Source of the DNA: Ruminococcus sp.
Lineage (GTDB): Bacteria > Bacillota > Clostridia > Oscillospirales > Acutalibacteraceae
Direction: 5' to 3'
DNA: 64,000 bases
Assembly (NCBI GenBank): GCA_017457955.1
Contig: JAFTGL010000013.1
Coordinates: 41,155-105,154, forward strand
Shown here in pieces: positions 32,989 through 41,240 of the stretch. The notes beneath the pieces are model-generated. The model saw only the letters and a list, made by a program, of their open reading frames with translations, was not told the DNA's origin and ran no database searches. Positions within the stretch are counted from its first letter, which is position 1. The number at the start of each line of letters is the position of its first letter. The translations under genes and the position numbers were made by a program.

Positions 32989-34479
32989 ATGAAAAAAGCA
33001 GTTGCATTGACGCTGGTTTTAGCACTGATACTGTGTATATCGGCGTTCCCTGTCTCGGCGGCTGATACCGACAGAAGCGTACCGCAGGGCTATTATATCA
33101 TCGGTACCATGAACGACTGGCAGATCAGAGAGGATTACAGGATCCTGTCATACGACGGGAAGACCTACCGCTTTCCGCTGTATATGACGCCCGACGACGC
33201 CTTCAAGATCGTCTATTCCTCCGATGGGATCACGCCTGACGCGGGCAGAGTATATCCGCAGGGGGATGAGAACGCCTTCAATCAGGAGAGCCGGATCATC
33301 ACGGAGAGCGGCACTTATGTTTTCGCGTTCCGCCCCGCTTGTGATGGCGGCAAGGGATATGCCGATGACGGGATGATTTATCATGCCTCTGAAAAAGAGA
33401 TCTGGTACTATGACTGTATCATCTGTGAGGGTTATTATTCTGCGAATACCTGTTATCTTCATGGGGATGAACCGGCGACGGAGCCCGGCTATTATATCGT
33501 CGGCACGATGAACGACTGGAAGCCCAAAAAATACTATCAGGTGAAAGATTGGTACGGTCATTATCGATCCGTATATCCGATCACCCTGCGTCGCGGCGAT
33601 ATCTTTAAGATCGCGTATTCCGAGGACGGCGAGACTGTCACACGCCTCTATCCCGAGGGCGAGGGCAACGCTTATAACGAGGACGAAACACGCATTTACT
33701 ATGACGGTCAGGAAATGATAGTGTACTTTTTCCCGAACGCCGACGCAGATGAGGACGAATACTACGATTATTCCTTAAAAGGTATTCATTACGGCATGAT
33801 CTCAGTCTATGACTGTTCGATGTGGGATTGCCTGACGCCGCTCGAGATCCCCGCAAAGCCGCACGCCGGCGGCGTTTACCGCGACGCCTTTAAGGCGGCG
33901 TATCCCGAGTGTGCAGATGACGCTTTTCTCGACTATGAGGAGTTGTATATCCATCGTGACAAAAACGGCGGCGCGGACTGGGTATGCGTCTGGGCAAGCA
34001 ACTATCAGTATGACGGAGACCACTTCTTTACCGTGATTGGTAACCGCACGTTTTACCAGTACGGTTACAGAGGGAATCCTTTCCTGACGCATTTCGGCGT
34101 GTATGATGTGAAAGAAAACCGCTTCTATGATCCCGCTCTGTGCGGGAGCGACGGTTTCAATGCCGCGAATTATGCGGATTTTGACCGCGTGATGGATGAA
34201 TACACCACGATTGATCACAACAGCTGCGGCAGACTGCTGGGTGACATTGACCGTGACGACGAGATCTCGGTCATTGACGCAACATTGATCCAGCGTTGTG
34301 AGGTGAAGCAGAGCGATTGGCAGGAAGATGACGAGATCAATCTTTATGATTTCATCAAGAGATACGCACCTGAGCCTGCTTACTACTCCGATTTTAACGG
34401 CGACGGTGAGCGTGATATCCTCGACGCGACCTGCATCCAGCGGTATCTCGTCGGCGCATCATATCCGAAATACCGATAA
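32989..34479 (+). CDS. secreted dockerin protein with two repeated YY(I/V)GTMNDW domains
   Basis: A 496-residue protein: signal peptide to ~26 (VSAAD); two related domains starting GYYIIGTMNDW (about residue 33) and GYYIVGTMNDW (about 168), each continuing with FKI(V/A)YS.DG and (V/R)YP.G..NA(F/Y)N; a third unrecognised domain (~285-425); and a C-terminal dockerin (GDIDRDDEISVIDATLIQR ... DFNGDGERDILDATCIQR). The spacing between the two dockerin repeats is longer than in the other dockerins here by about 15 residues. The MNDW-type domains suggest alpha-glucan binding; no catalytic domain is recognised. The start at 32989 follows AAAGGAGGAG. Confidence 0.8.
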   Translation: MKKAVALTLVLALILCISAFPVSAADTDRSVPQGYYIIGTMNDWQIREDYRILSYDGKTYRFPLYMTPDDAFKIVYSSDGITPDAGRVYPQGDENAFNQESRIITESGTYVFAFRPACDGGKGYADDGMIYHASEKEIWYYDCIICEGYYSANTCYLHGDEPATEPGYYIVGTMNDWKPKKYYQVKDWYGHYRSVYPITLRRGDIFKIAYSEDGETVTRLYPEGEGNAYNEDETRIYYDGQEMIVYFFPNADADEDEYYDYSLKGIHYGMISVYDCSMWDCLTPLEIPAKPHAGGVYRDAFKAAYPECADDAFLDYEELYIHRDKNGGADWVCVWASNYQYDGDHFFTVIGNRTFYQYGYRGNPFLTHFGVYDVKENRFYDPALCGSDGFNAANYADFDRVMDEYTTIDHNSCGRLLGDIDRDDEISVIDATLIQRCEVKQSDWQEDDEINLYDFIKRYAPEPAYYSDFNGDGERDILDATCIQRYLVGASYPKYR

Positions 34480-34496
34480 AACTTGATAGAGATACA

Positions 34497-34532
34497 AAAA
34501 CCCCGCTGAGCTTCAAACTCAGCGGGGTTGCT
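34497..34532. terminator. bidirectional terminator
   Basis: The 10-bp stem CCCCGCTGAG / CTCAGCGGGG lies between convergent genes. It is followed by TTGCTTT on the plus strand and by TTTTTG on the minus strand, so it serves both, better on minus. Confidence 0.85.
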
Positions 34533-34541
34533 TTATGCTGT

Positions 34542-34937
34542 TTATTTGTCGAGCTTAGCGTAGGTTTTGGCGATGAACTTATCCGCGTTCACGGTGAAGC
34601 GCGTGTGCGTGCCCTTGCCGATCAGCCCCGCGTTGTCAAAAACCTCTACCTCAAAATCGAGCCTTCTGCCGTCAAAGGCGGTCAGCTTGCTTTTGCACAG
34701 GATGCTTGCGCCTAAGGGAGAGGCGGCGAGGTGGTCGATATTGACGTTGGTGCCGACCGAGGTGATCCCCTCACCGAGCATATCCTCAACGCTTTCGGCA
34801 CAGCAGCCCTCAACCAGCGCGATCATCGCGGGGGTCGCGAATACGCGGAGCGTACCGCTGCCCATCGCGAGGGCAGTATTTTCGATCGTCACGGCGACGG
34901 ATTTCTCACCGATGATACCTGCGGTTATTTCGGACAT
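34542..34937 (-). CDS. hotdog-fold thioesterase, FlK (fluoroacetyl-CoA thioesterase)-like
   Basis: A 131-residue hotdog protein. RVFATPAMIALVEGCC, GTNVNIDHLAASPLG and GKGTHTRFTV match the FlK-like family, with the Thr, Glu and His of the expected catalytic set in place (FATP, LVE, DHLA). It probably hydrolyses an acyl-CoA; the substrate cannot be named. The start at 34937 follows GAAAGGAA; the longer frame to 35069 runs through an intergenic palindrome and is rejected. Confidence 0.85.
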   Translation of the reverse strand: MSEITAGIIGEKSVAVTIENTALAMGSGTLRVFATPAMIALVEGCCAESVEDMLGEGITSVGTNVNIDHLAASPLGASILCKSKLTAFDGRRLDFEVEVFDNAGLIGKGTHTRFTVNADKFIAKTYAKLDK

Positions 34938-34971
34938 GGTTTTGATGTTCCTTTCTTTCTGAGAGAGTGGA

Positions 34972-35098
34972 GAAAAATTAGGAATTAGGAATGTGGAATT
35001 AGGAATTGTGGGAAACGCTACCGCGTTTTGATTTGTAGTATTATCAATCGGGTGCGGGTGTCCCGCCATTAATTCCTAATTTCTAATTCCTCATTCAA
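34972..35098. repeat. intergenic palindrome with AGGAATTAGGAAT arms (family 3)
   Basis: The arms AATTAGGAATTAGGAATG and CATTAATTCCTAATTTC flank a core that ends GGGTGCGGGTGTCCCGCCATT, shared with the copy at 20412-20550. It lies between two minus-strand genes. Confidence 0.75.
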
Positions 35099-35099
35099 A

Positions 35100-35855
35100 T
35101 CATTCATACTCTACGACGTTGACCCAGCGCTCGAGGAAATCCTGTTCCTCTTCCTTGCCCTTGACGCTCTGGGTGCAGGCGACAATGGGCATCCAGCGCT
35201 GTACATACTGCTTCGCAGTGTCGGTCTTTTTGCAGAAGAGGTTCAGATACTTCTCTGCGACCTCGTCCATGCCCTTGAGGCAGAACAGCATATAGGTGCG
35301 CGCCGCGTCAGCCGCCGCGTTGCCCTGCGTGACATGTGACCAGTCGAGAATATAGTAGCTCTCGCCGGGCGTGATGATGATGTTCGAGGGGGTAAAGTCG
35401 CCGTGGCAGATCTTCTGGTGATCCTTCATGCTGTCCAGACGGGTGTGCAGTTCATAGCGGGTGGTCGCGTCAAAGCGGCTTGCCGAGATCTTGCGGTTGA
35501 ATTTATCTTTGATCTTGTTTAAGAGGGGAGCTTTCTTGCTGAAGATCTCTTTCTGGATGTTGACAAACAGATCGAGATATTCGTCGAGCTTGTCGGGATT
35601 CTCTTCCATCAGCTTAGCGAGCGTCTTGCCTGGGATATACTCGGTGCGGATCGCCCACTTGCCGTCGATCTTGCTGACCTCGAGGAGCTTCGGGACATTC
35701 AGCCCTGTCTCTTCGATTCTCGCCTGATTCAGGGCTTCGTTCAGGATATCCGCTTTGCTGTAGTCGCTGTCAAATACCTTGAGGACGGTGTCGCCGTCCT
35801 TATAAATGACCTTTTTGGAACGCTGGGCTAAGATCTCATAGTTAGTATCGCTCAT
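35100..35855 (-). CDS. aminoglycoside phosphotransferase (APH)-fold small-molecule kinase
   Basis: A 251-residue protein-kinase-like enzyme. A Gly-poor N-lobe (VIYKDGDTVLKVF with the ATP-binding Lys), TEYIPGKTLAKLM near residue 72, the catalytic loop CHGDFTPSNII near 150 and the metal-binding ILDWSHV near 168 are all visible. The substrate is unknown; this family includes kinases of sugars, choline and antibiotics, and nothing here points to resistance. AAGGAGG precedes the ATG. It lies 11 bases downstream of adhE and is probably cotranscribed with it. Confidence 0.82.
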   Translation of the reverse strand: MSDTNYEILAQRSKKVIYKDGDTVLKVFDSDYSKADILNEALNQARIEETGLNVPKLLEVSKIDGKWAIRTEYIPGKTLAKLMEENPDKLDEYLDLFVNIQKEIFSKKAPLLNKIKDKFNRKISASRFDATTRYELHTRLDSMKDHQKICHGDFTPSNIIITPGESYYILDWSHVTQGNAAADAARTYMLFCLKGMDEVAEKYLNLFCKKTDTAKQYVQRWMPIVACTQSVKGKEEEQDFLERWVNVVEYE

Positions 35856-35866
35856 GGTGTGCCTCC

Positions 35867-38491
35867 TTATACGTCTTTATGTTCGCCGTAGTAGGCGTTC
35901 AGATACATCTGCTTGATTTCGCTGATCAGCGGATAACGCGGATTCGCGCCCGTGCACTGGTCGTCGAAAGCCTGCTCGCTCATCTCGTCGAGGGTAGAGA
36001 GGAAGGCTTCTTCATCGGGCACATAGTCGCGGATGGTCGGCATGATGCCGATCTCCGTCTTGAGGGCGGTGATGCGGTCGAGCAGATTTTGGAGCTTTTC
36101 TTCGTCATCCTTGCCGCCGATACCGAGCGCTTCCGCGACCTCGGCATATCTGCGCAGGGTATGCGGATGATCGTACTGAGAGAAGGTGCCCATCTTGGTG
36201 GGCGCTTCCTTGCTGTTGAACATCAGTACTTCGTTCATCATCAGCGCGTTCGCGACGCCGTGGGGGATGTGGTGGAAGGCGCCGAGCTTGTGCGCCATCG
36301 AGTGCATGACGCCGAGGAAGGCGTTGGCAAAAGCCATGCCCGCCATCGTAGCGGCGTTCGCCATCTTCTCACGTGCTTCTTTATTCGGAACGCCCGTGAC
36401 AGCGCTCTCATACGCCTTGGGCAGATATTCAAAGAGAACCTTTAACGCTTGCAGAGCCAGACCGTCGGTGTAGTCGGTCGCCATGATAGAAGCGTAGGCT
36501 TCTAAGGCATGCGATACCGCGTCGATACCCGAAGCGGAGGTCAGGCCCTTCGGCGCGTTCATCATCATGTCCGCGTCGACGATCGCCATGTCGGGCAGCA
36601 GCTCATAGTCCGCCAGCGGATACTTGATACCGCTCTGTTCGTCGGTGATGACCGCGAAGGGGGTCACTTCACTGCCTGTACCCGCGGAGGTGGGGATGGC
36701 GATGAAATACGCCTTGTCGCCCATGTGCGGGAAGGTGTAGACGCGCTTGCGGATGTCCATGAAGCGCATCGCCATGTCCTCAAAGTCGACCTCGGGATGC
36801 TCATACAGCACCCACATGATCTTCGCGGCGTCCATCGGAGAACCGCCGCCGACCGCGATGATGACGTCGGGCTTGAAGCTCTCCATCAGCTTCGCGCCCA
36901 TTTTCGCGCAGGCGAGGGTGGGATCGGGTGCGACCTCGCTGAATGTGGTGTGCATGATACCCATTTCATCCAGTTTCTGCTCGATCGGCTTTGTGTAGCC
37001 GTTCGCGTACAGGAAGCTGTCGGTGACGATAAACGCCTTTTTCTTATTCATGACGCTGCCCAGCTCGTCGAGCGCGACAGACAGGCAGCCTTGTTTCATA
37101 TAAACCTTTTCGGGTGCTCTGAACCAAAGCATATTGTTCCTCCTCTTGGCAACGGTCTTGACATTCAACAGGTGCTTCACGCCGACATTCTCGTGGATCG
37201 AGTTGCCGCCCCATGAGCCGCAGCCCAGAGTCAGCGAGGGGGCAAGGCGGAAGTTGTAGATGTCGCCGATACCGCCGTGTGAGGACGGGGTGTTGACCAC
37301 GATACGGCAGGTTTTCATGCGCTCCATGAACTCGTCGAGGACTTCCTTGCGGGTCAGTTCGTTGATGTAGATGGACGAGGTGTGACCGTAGCCGCCGTCG
37401 GCGATCAGTTGTTCGGCGTTGTTGAACGCTTCTTCGATGGTATCGTATTTGTACATCGCGAGCACCGGGGAGAGCTTTTCGTGAGCGAATTCCTCGCTGA
37501 TGTCGACGCTCTCGACCTCGCCGATCAGCACCTTGCTGTTCTCGGGAATATCCACGCCGCTGAGCTTCGCGATCTTGTACGCGCTCTGACCGACGATCTT
37601 CGCGTTCAGTGAGCCGTTGATGATGATGGTCTTGCGGACTTTATCCAGCTCATCAGGCTTGAGAAAGTAACAGCCGCGGTACAGGAATTCCTGCTTGACC
37701 TTATCGTAAATGGACGCGGGTACGTGAACGCTCTGTTCGGACGCGCAGATCATACCGTTGTCGAAGGTTTTAGAGTGGATGATGGAGTTGACGGCGAGGA
37801 TGATGTCCGCGCTCTCGTCGATGATGGCGGGGGTGTTGCCCGCGCCTACGCCGAGGGCGGGTTTGCCGGAAGAATACGCCGCCTTGACCATGCCGGGGCC
37901 GCCTGTCGCGAGGATGATATCAGCCTCTTTCATCAGGGTGTTGGTCATGTCGAGGGACGGTACGTCGATCCATGCGATGATGTCCTCGGGAGCGCCCGCC
38001 TTGACGGCGGCGTCCAAGACGATCCTTGCCGCTTCGATGGTGCTCTTTTTCGCGCGCGGGTGGGGAGAGATGATGATACCGTTGCGGGTCTTGAGGGAGA
38101 TCAGGCATTTGAAGATCGCGGTAGAGGTGGGGTTGGTGGTCGGGATGACCGCCGCGACGACGCCGATCGGCTCTGCGACGCGTACATATCCTGCTGCGCT
38201 GTCCTCTTCGATCACGCCGCAGGTGACAGTGTCCTTGTATGCGTTATAGATATACTCGGACGCGTAATTGTTCTTGATGACCTTGTCCTCGACAACGCCC
38301 ATGCCGGTCTCTTCGACCGCGAGCTTCGCGAGGGACAGACGCGCTTTGTTCGCCGCTAAGGCAGCCGCCTTGAAGATGGCGTCTACCTGCGCCTGGCTGT
38401 ATTCGCCGAAAGCCGCCTGCGCCTTTCTGACGTCGTCGATTTTCTTTTCCAGAGCCTCAACGCTGTCGACTAAATATTTTTCATTGTCCAT
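35867..38491 (-). CDS. adhE: bifunctional acetaldehyde-CoA/alcohol dehydrogenase
   Basis: The 874-residue enzyme reduces acetyl-CoA to ethanol in two steps and regenerates NAD. The N-terminal CoA-acylating aldehyde dehydrogenase (~1-440) has the nucleophilic Cys in NGMICASEQS near residue 246. The C-terminal iron-dependent alcohol dehydrogenase (~460-874) has GGGSPMDAAK near 560, PTSAGTGSEVTPF near 620 and the iron ligands in HSMAHKLGAFHHIPHG near 725. AAGGAGG precedes the ATG. The ~276-bp structured element sits 26 bases upstream, between the gene and a sigma-A-type promoter, so its transcript should start with that element. Confidence 0.96.
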   Translation of the reverse strand: MDNEKYLVDSVEALEKKIDDVRKAQAAFGEYSQAQVDAIFKAAALAANKARLSLAKLAVEETGMGVVEDKVIKNNYASEYIYNAYKDTVTCGVIEEDSAAGYVRVAEPIGVVAAVIPTTNPTSTAIFKCLISLKTRNGIIISPHPRAKKSTIEAARIVLDAAVKAGAPEDIIAWIDVPSLDMTNTLMKEADIILATGGPGMVKAAYSSGKPALGVGAGNTPAIIDESADIILAVNSIIHSKTFDNGMICASEQSVHVPASIYDKVKQEFLYRGCYFLKPDELDKVRKTIIINGSLNAKIVGQSAYKIAKLSGVDIPENSKVLIGEVESVDISEEFAHEKLSPVLAMYKYDTIEEAFNNAEQLIADGGYGHTSSIYINELTRKEVLDEFMERMKTCRIVVNTPSSHGGIGDIYNFRLAPSLTLGCGSWGGNSIHENVGVKHLLNVKTVAKRRNNMLWFRAPEKVYMKQGCLSVALDELGSVMNKKKAFIVTDSFLYANGYTKPIEQKLDEMGIMHTTFSEVAPDPTLACAKMGAKLMESFKPDVIIAVGGGSPMDAAKIMWVLYEHPEVDFEDMAMRFMDIRKRVYTFPHMGDKAYFIAIPTSAGTGSEVTPFAVITDEQSGIKYPLADYELLPDMAIVDADMMMNAPKGLTSASGIDAVSHALEAYASIMATDYTDGLALQALKVLFEYLPKAYESAVTGVPNKEAREKMANAATMAGMAFANAFLGVMHSMAHKLGAFHHIPHGVANALMMNEVLMFNSKEAPTKMGTFSQYDHPHTLRRYAEVAEALGIGGKDDEEKLQNLLDRITALKTEIGIMPTIRDYVPDEEAFLSTLDEMSEQAFDDQCTGANPRYPLISEIKQMYLNAYYGEHKDV

Positions 38492-38516
38492 GCGGATTCC
38501 TCCTTATTCATGTTTA

Positions 38517-38793
38517 GGGTGACTGTAGCCGAACCGCAACCGCCGATAAAGAGTCATTTTCAGTCTTTTTGCGGCTTATCGTCGATCGCAACCCGTTGAG
38601 GGTTACTCCTCCTCTGCACCGAAAAATCCTTGAAAATGATCTCTTTCTCGGTGCGAAGCAGTTTTTAGCGAGCAGATTTGGGTCTGGTCGCGGCAAAACC
38701 ACAGCGAACCCTTGACGGGTTCGCGAGGATTTTAACAAAGAGCAGGCGCAAATATGCTGCCAAAAACCGATTGGGGTTCGACTACAGTCACCC
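38517..38793 (-). repeat. ~276-bp structured element, copy B (leader RNA or MITE)
   Basis: Read on the minus strand it parallels copy A (9971-10246) along its whole length: GGGTGACTGTAG at the left end, CTACAGTCACCC at the right, and the same hairpins (GCGAACCC/GGGTTCGC, GCACCGA/TCGGTGC, AACCC/GGGTT) with changed loops. At one arm position A has T-A and B has G-C, a paired change. TA flanks both ends. It lies directly upstream of the adhE ribosome binding site. Confidence 0.85.
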
Positions 38794-38800
38794 TATATTA

Positions 38801-38829
38801 AGTATAGCATACGCAGGGAGTGGATTCAA
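38801..38829 (-). promoter_or_regulatory. sigma-A-type promoter directly before element B (adhE)
   Basis: On the minus strand TTGAAT (38829-38824), a 17-base spacer and TATACT (38806-38801). The predicted transcript start coincides with the element border at about 38793. Confidence 0.65.
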
Positions 38830-39294
38830 TTTGCATTTACAACAAAGAAAGTTCCGCATTTTTAGTGTTTATAGGCATATTGTTATTTTTTTAACGAAGT
38901 TTCCGATGGACAGCGGGGCTTGCGTGTATGCAAAGAAGGGCTCCCTTCCAGCCTAAAGGGAGCCCTCACAATATCTCTCCCGAGCAATGTGGAAACCTGC
39001 GGCAATATCGAAGGCGGGAGAGGTATTATGCTGTTTGACAGCGGACGGATCAGAACCATCTGGCGATGTTCGCGCCCGCGTTGACCGTGTAGCGTATGCG
39101 CTGGAGAAACGAAAAAGAATGACAAAATAAGCGAACATCCACCGAAGAAAAACGGTGGGTGTTTTCATATGCACTTGTTGTTCTGCGGATAAATAACAAT
39201 ATGTCCCCGATTCGTTTCCGGCTTCGTCAGGACAGATCGGGGACATATTTAGATAACTTTCGCTTGTTAAGCCTAATGAGAAAACATATCAGGC
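38830..39294. other. intergenic stretch with several hairpins, no clear gene
   Basis: Hairpins: GGGCTCCCTT / AAGGGAGCCC (38939-38967), which on the minus strand is followed by TTCTTTG like a terminator; CTCTCCCG / CGGGAGAG (38976-39026); CCACCG / CGGTGG (39139-39159); ATGTCCCCGAT / ATCGGGGACAT (39200-39248); and TTAAGCCT / AGGCTTAA (39268-39299). The 97-codon minus frame here runs through these structures and has no recognisable domain. The block 38940-39120 could be a small RNA; I cannot assign it. Confidence 0.4.
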
Positions 39295-39927
39295 TTAACG
39301 CTTTGAATTATCCATTTGTCTCACATAGTTCAACATCATCTGATTAGGATTGTTCTGTGCCTGAACCTCGTTGAGAATCTGCATTTGAGCGTTTTCCATA
39401 TTCCAACGGTGAAGCTGTTCATCGTACATTCTGAGCGCTTCGGGAACGGTGTTGGCTCTGCCGGACTGTACCACACTCGCTATGTACTCGGTCGCCTGCG
39501 GATACCAATAGTTGTCAGGAAGGACGCTGAGATAGCTGTTTCCTTCCGATACTATTTGTTCTGCGGTCGCACGCTCTTGCGCTGATTGATTACGGTAGTT
39601 CTGCGCCAAAGCTTCTCTTTTCTTCTTTGAATTAGCGTATAAGTATCTTGCCGCAAAGAAACCGACGACTGCGCCCACCGGGATTCCAATCATGCCGAAT
39701 ATGCCGCCTACAAGGTCTGAACCGCCGCTAAACAGCCTGCCGATCATGGAGCAGAGATACATACACCCTACGCCTATTCCGATACCTGCCCAAATAAAGC
39801 CGACTTTCTTGACGGCGGCAGTCTGTGCCGCCTGTTCTTCAAGCGTGTTCGCCTTATCAAGATGTTCTGTTGCTTGTTTACAGTAGTTGTCTGCGTTTGC
39901 TAACTGCTGATATAATTCTGTGTTCAT
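39295..39927 (-). CDS. hypothetical membrane protein with charged helical flanks
   Basis: A 210-residue protein not recognised. The first ~38 residues form a polar helix (ADNYCKQATEHLDKANTLEE); two hydrophobic Gly-rich segments follow at ~43-65 and ~72-95 (GFIWAGIGIGVGCMYL, GIFGMIGIPVGAVVGFFAA); the remainder is helical and Gln/Asn-rich. AGGAGG precedes the ATG. It is 12 bases downstream of a lipoprotein gene, so the two are probably cotranscribed. Confidence 0.6.
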   Translation of the reverse strand: MNTELYQQLANADNYCKQATEHLDKANTLEEQAAQTAAVKKVGFIWAGIGIGVGCMYLCSMIGRLFSGGSDLVGGIFGMIGIPVGAVVGFFAARYLYANSKKKREALAQNYRNQSAQERATAEQIVSEGNSYLSVLPDNYWYPQATEYIASVVQSGRANTVPEALRMYDEQLHRWNMENAQMQILNEVQAQNNPNQMMLNYVRQMDNSKR

Positions 39928-39939
39928 TTTATCCTCCTG

Positions 39940-41058
39940 TTAATCAAAAGAAACCTTTTCGATGTTATACTCTGCCGTGTAGTCTTTCCAATACTGTTTA
40001 TTGGCGACATCTTCAGTAGCATAAAAATCGGTTGCATAATCTTGTGCGTTGTAGTTTAACGAGCCGTCGGCTTTGATATAGAAATCTTCTACCGTATAAT
40101 AAGCGATACTGTTACTGCAATTCGGGTCTTCTCCGTCACCCTCAATATCTGCGTAAACAGATACGAATGCTTTGTTTTCATAAGTACCATCATTCTTTTT
40201 TAACAGATAGATGTCACCGATTCGGGGATTTTTCACGACACCGCCTATGATAGCGTACCATGTACCGTCAGCGTCGTAATAATGTTCTCTGTCTAAGCCT
40301 TTTATAATGGTCTCATACTTGGTTTTCAGTGCGCTTTTATCATCGGCGGTCAGCTCGTCGGTACCAGTCAGCAGATGGTCTACATCCTTGAGAGGATATT
40401 CGTAGGTTTCTTCCTTGAGAACATAGCCCTCGTCCTCTGCGGTCTTAGGCAGAGAGGCGGTAATCGTGATAGTATCTCCGTAAGCGACACCATCTGAATC
40501 GGCTTTATATGTTACCTGAGAAATGGGATTTGACTTCTCAACCTTATTGCTGATTGACAAGGAGCCGTTGGGCGCAATACCGTTATAGGTAATCATAACG
40601 CCTGTGTCCGTATTGAAAACAGCGGGGTCGAACGCGTCGATGACGATCGCTTCGGTCAGCTCTTCTACCGTCAGCTTGTAGCTTGTGTTCTTCAAGCTCA
40701 GTCCCGCTTTTTGGGCGGCGTCCTTGCTGTAGGTGAAGGTGACCTCTACCTCGTCGCCGTTGGATAAGCCCTCGGACGGTGTGACTTCATAATCCAGCGA
40801 ATCCTCAAAGGACATCAGCTTCGCGGAGTTCTCAAACGCCTTTTGGCTGAACGGGTCGGAGGAACCGTTGGCGGCGGAGTAGGCTTCTTCAAACGCGGCA
40901 AAGTCAAAGCTGATTTTCGCCGTTGCGTCGCCGTCCACTCCTGTGAATTCCACAGTAGTGTAGTCCTTGAGGTCGAGCGATGTGCCGCCGCAGGCGGTGA
41001 GGGAGAGGGCGGTGAGCAGCAGCGCGAGGGTTAAAATAATGGCTGGTAACTTTTTCAT
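39940..41058 (-). CDS. hypothetical lipoprotein
   Basis: A 372-residue lipoprotein with signal peptide and lipobox LTAC (Cys about residue 23). The mature part shows a SLDLKDYTTVEFTGVDGDA start and two or three Ig/bacterial beta-sandwich-like units with VEVTFTYSKDAAQKAGL and DTITITASLPKTAEDEGY, a pattern common in ruminococcal surface lipoproteins. The C-terminal third has a W..I.GGVVKNPRIGDIYLL stretch. Function unknown. GGAAAGGAAATG precedes the start. Confidence 0.65.
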   Translation of the reverse strand: MKKLPAIILTLALLLTALSLTACGGTSLDLKDYTTVEFTGVDGDATAKISFDFAAFEEAYSAANGSSDPFSQKAFENSAKLMSFEDSLDYEVTPSEGLSNGDEVEVTFTYSKDAAQKAGLSLKNTSYKLTVEELTEAIVIDAFDPAVFNTDTGVMITYNGIAPNGSLSISNKVEKSNPISQVTYKADSDGVAYGDTITITASLPKTAEDEGYVLKEETYEYPLKDVDHLLTGTDELTADDKSALKTKYETIIKGLDREHYYDADGTWYAIIGGVVKNPRIGDIYLLKKNDGTYENKAFVSVYADIEGDGEDPNCSNSIAYYTVEDFYIKADGSLNYNAQDYATDFYATEDVANKQYWKDYTAEYNIEKVSFD

Positions 41059-41081
41059 GATTCATTTCCTTTCCGGACGTT

Positions 41082-41116
41082 ATACTAATTTGGCTGTTTT
41101 CTATTGAAAATTAGTA
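41082..41116. repeat. probable relic of palindromic repeat family 1
   Basis: ATACTAATTT and CTATTGAAAATTAGTA resemble the outer ends of the copies at 4693 and 13478 (ATACTAATATCC, TTATTGAATATTAGTA) with the middle missing. It lies just upstream of the lipoprotein gene. Confidence 0.45.
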
Positions 41117-41133
41117 CGATTTGTCCTGTAAAA

Positions 41134-41186
41134 AAGTATAAAGGTGAAAGGAGCCGAACCGTGATTCGATTCCTTTCACCCTTACT
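41134..41186 (-). terminator. terminator of the sigma-fusion gene
   Basis: On the minus strand GGTGAAAGGAA and TTCCTTTCACC arms (loop ~17 bases) are followed by a T-rich stretch ending CTTTTTT. Confidence 0.75.
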
Positions 41187-41240
41187 TTAGACGAAAGAAA
41201 AATATATTTGGTTTTATTTTTTTGAAAATTGTCGAAAATA

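Noticed and set aside
34938-35069. N-terminal extension of the FlK-like thioesterase
   Set aside because: It translates the AGGAATTAGG palindrome; the RBS and conserved start are at 34937.
38953-39246. 97-codon minus-strand frame between adhE and the membrane protein gene
   Set aside because: It runs through hairpins and a terminator-like stem and shows no recognisable domain; a real small gene cannot be excluded but is not supported.
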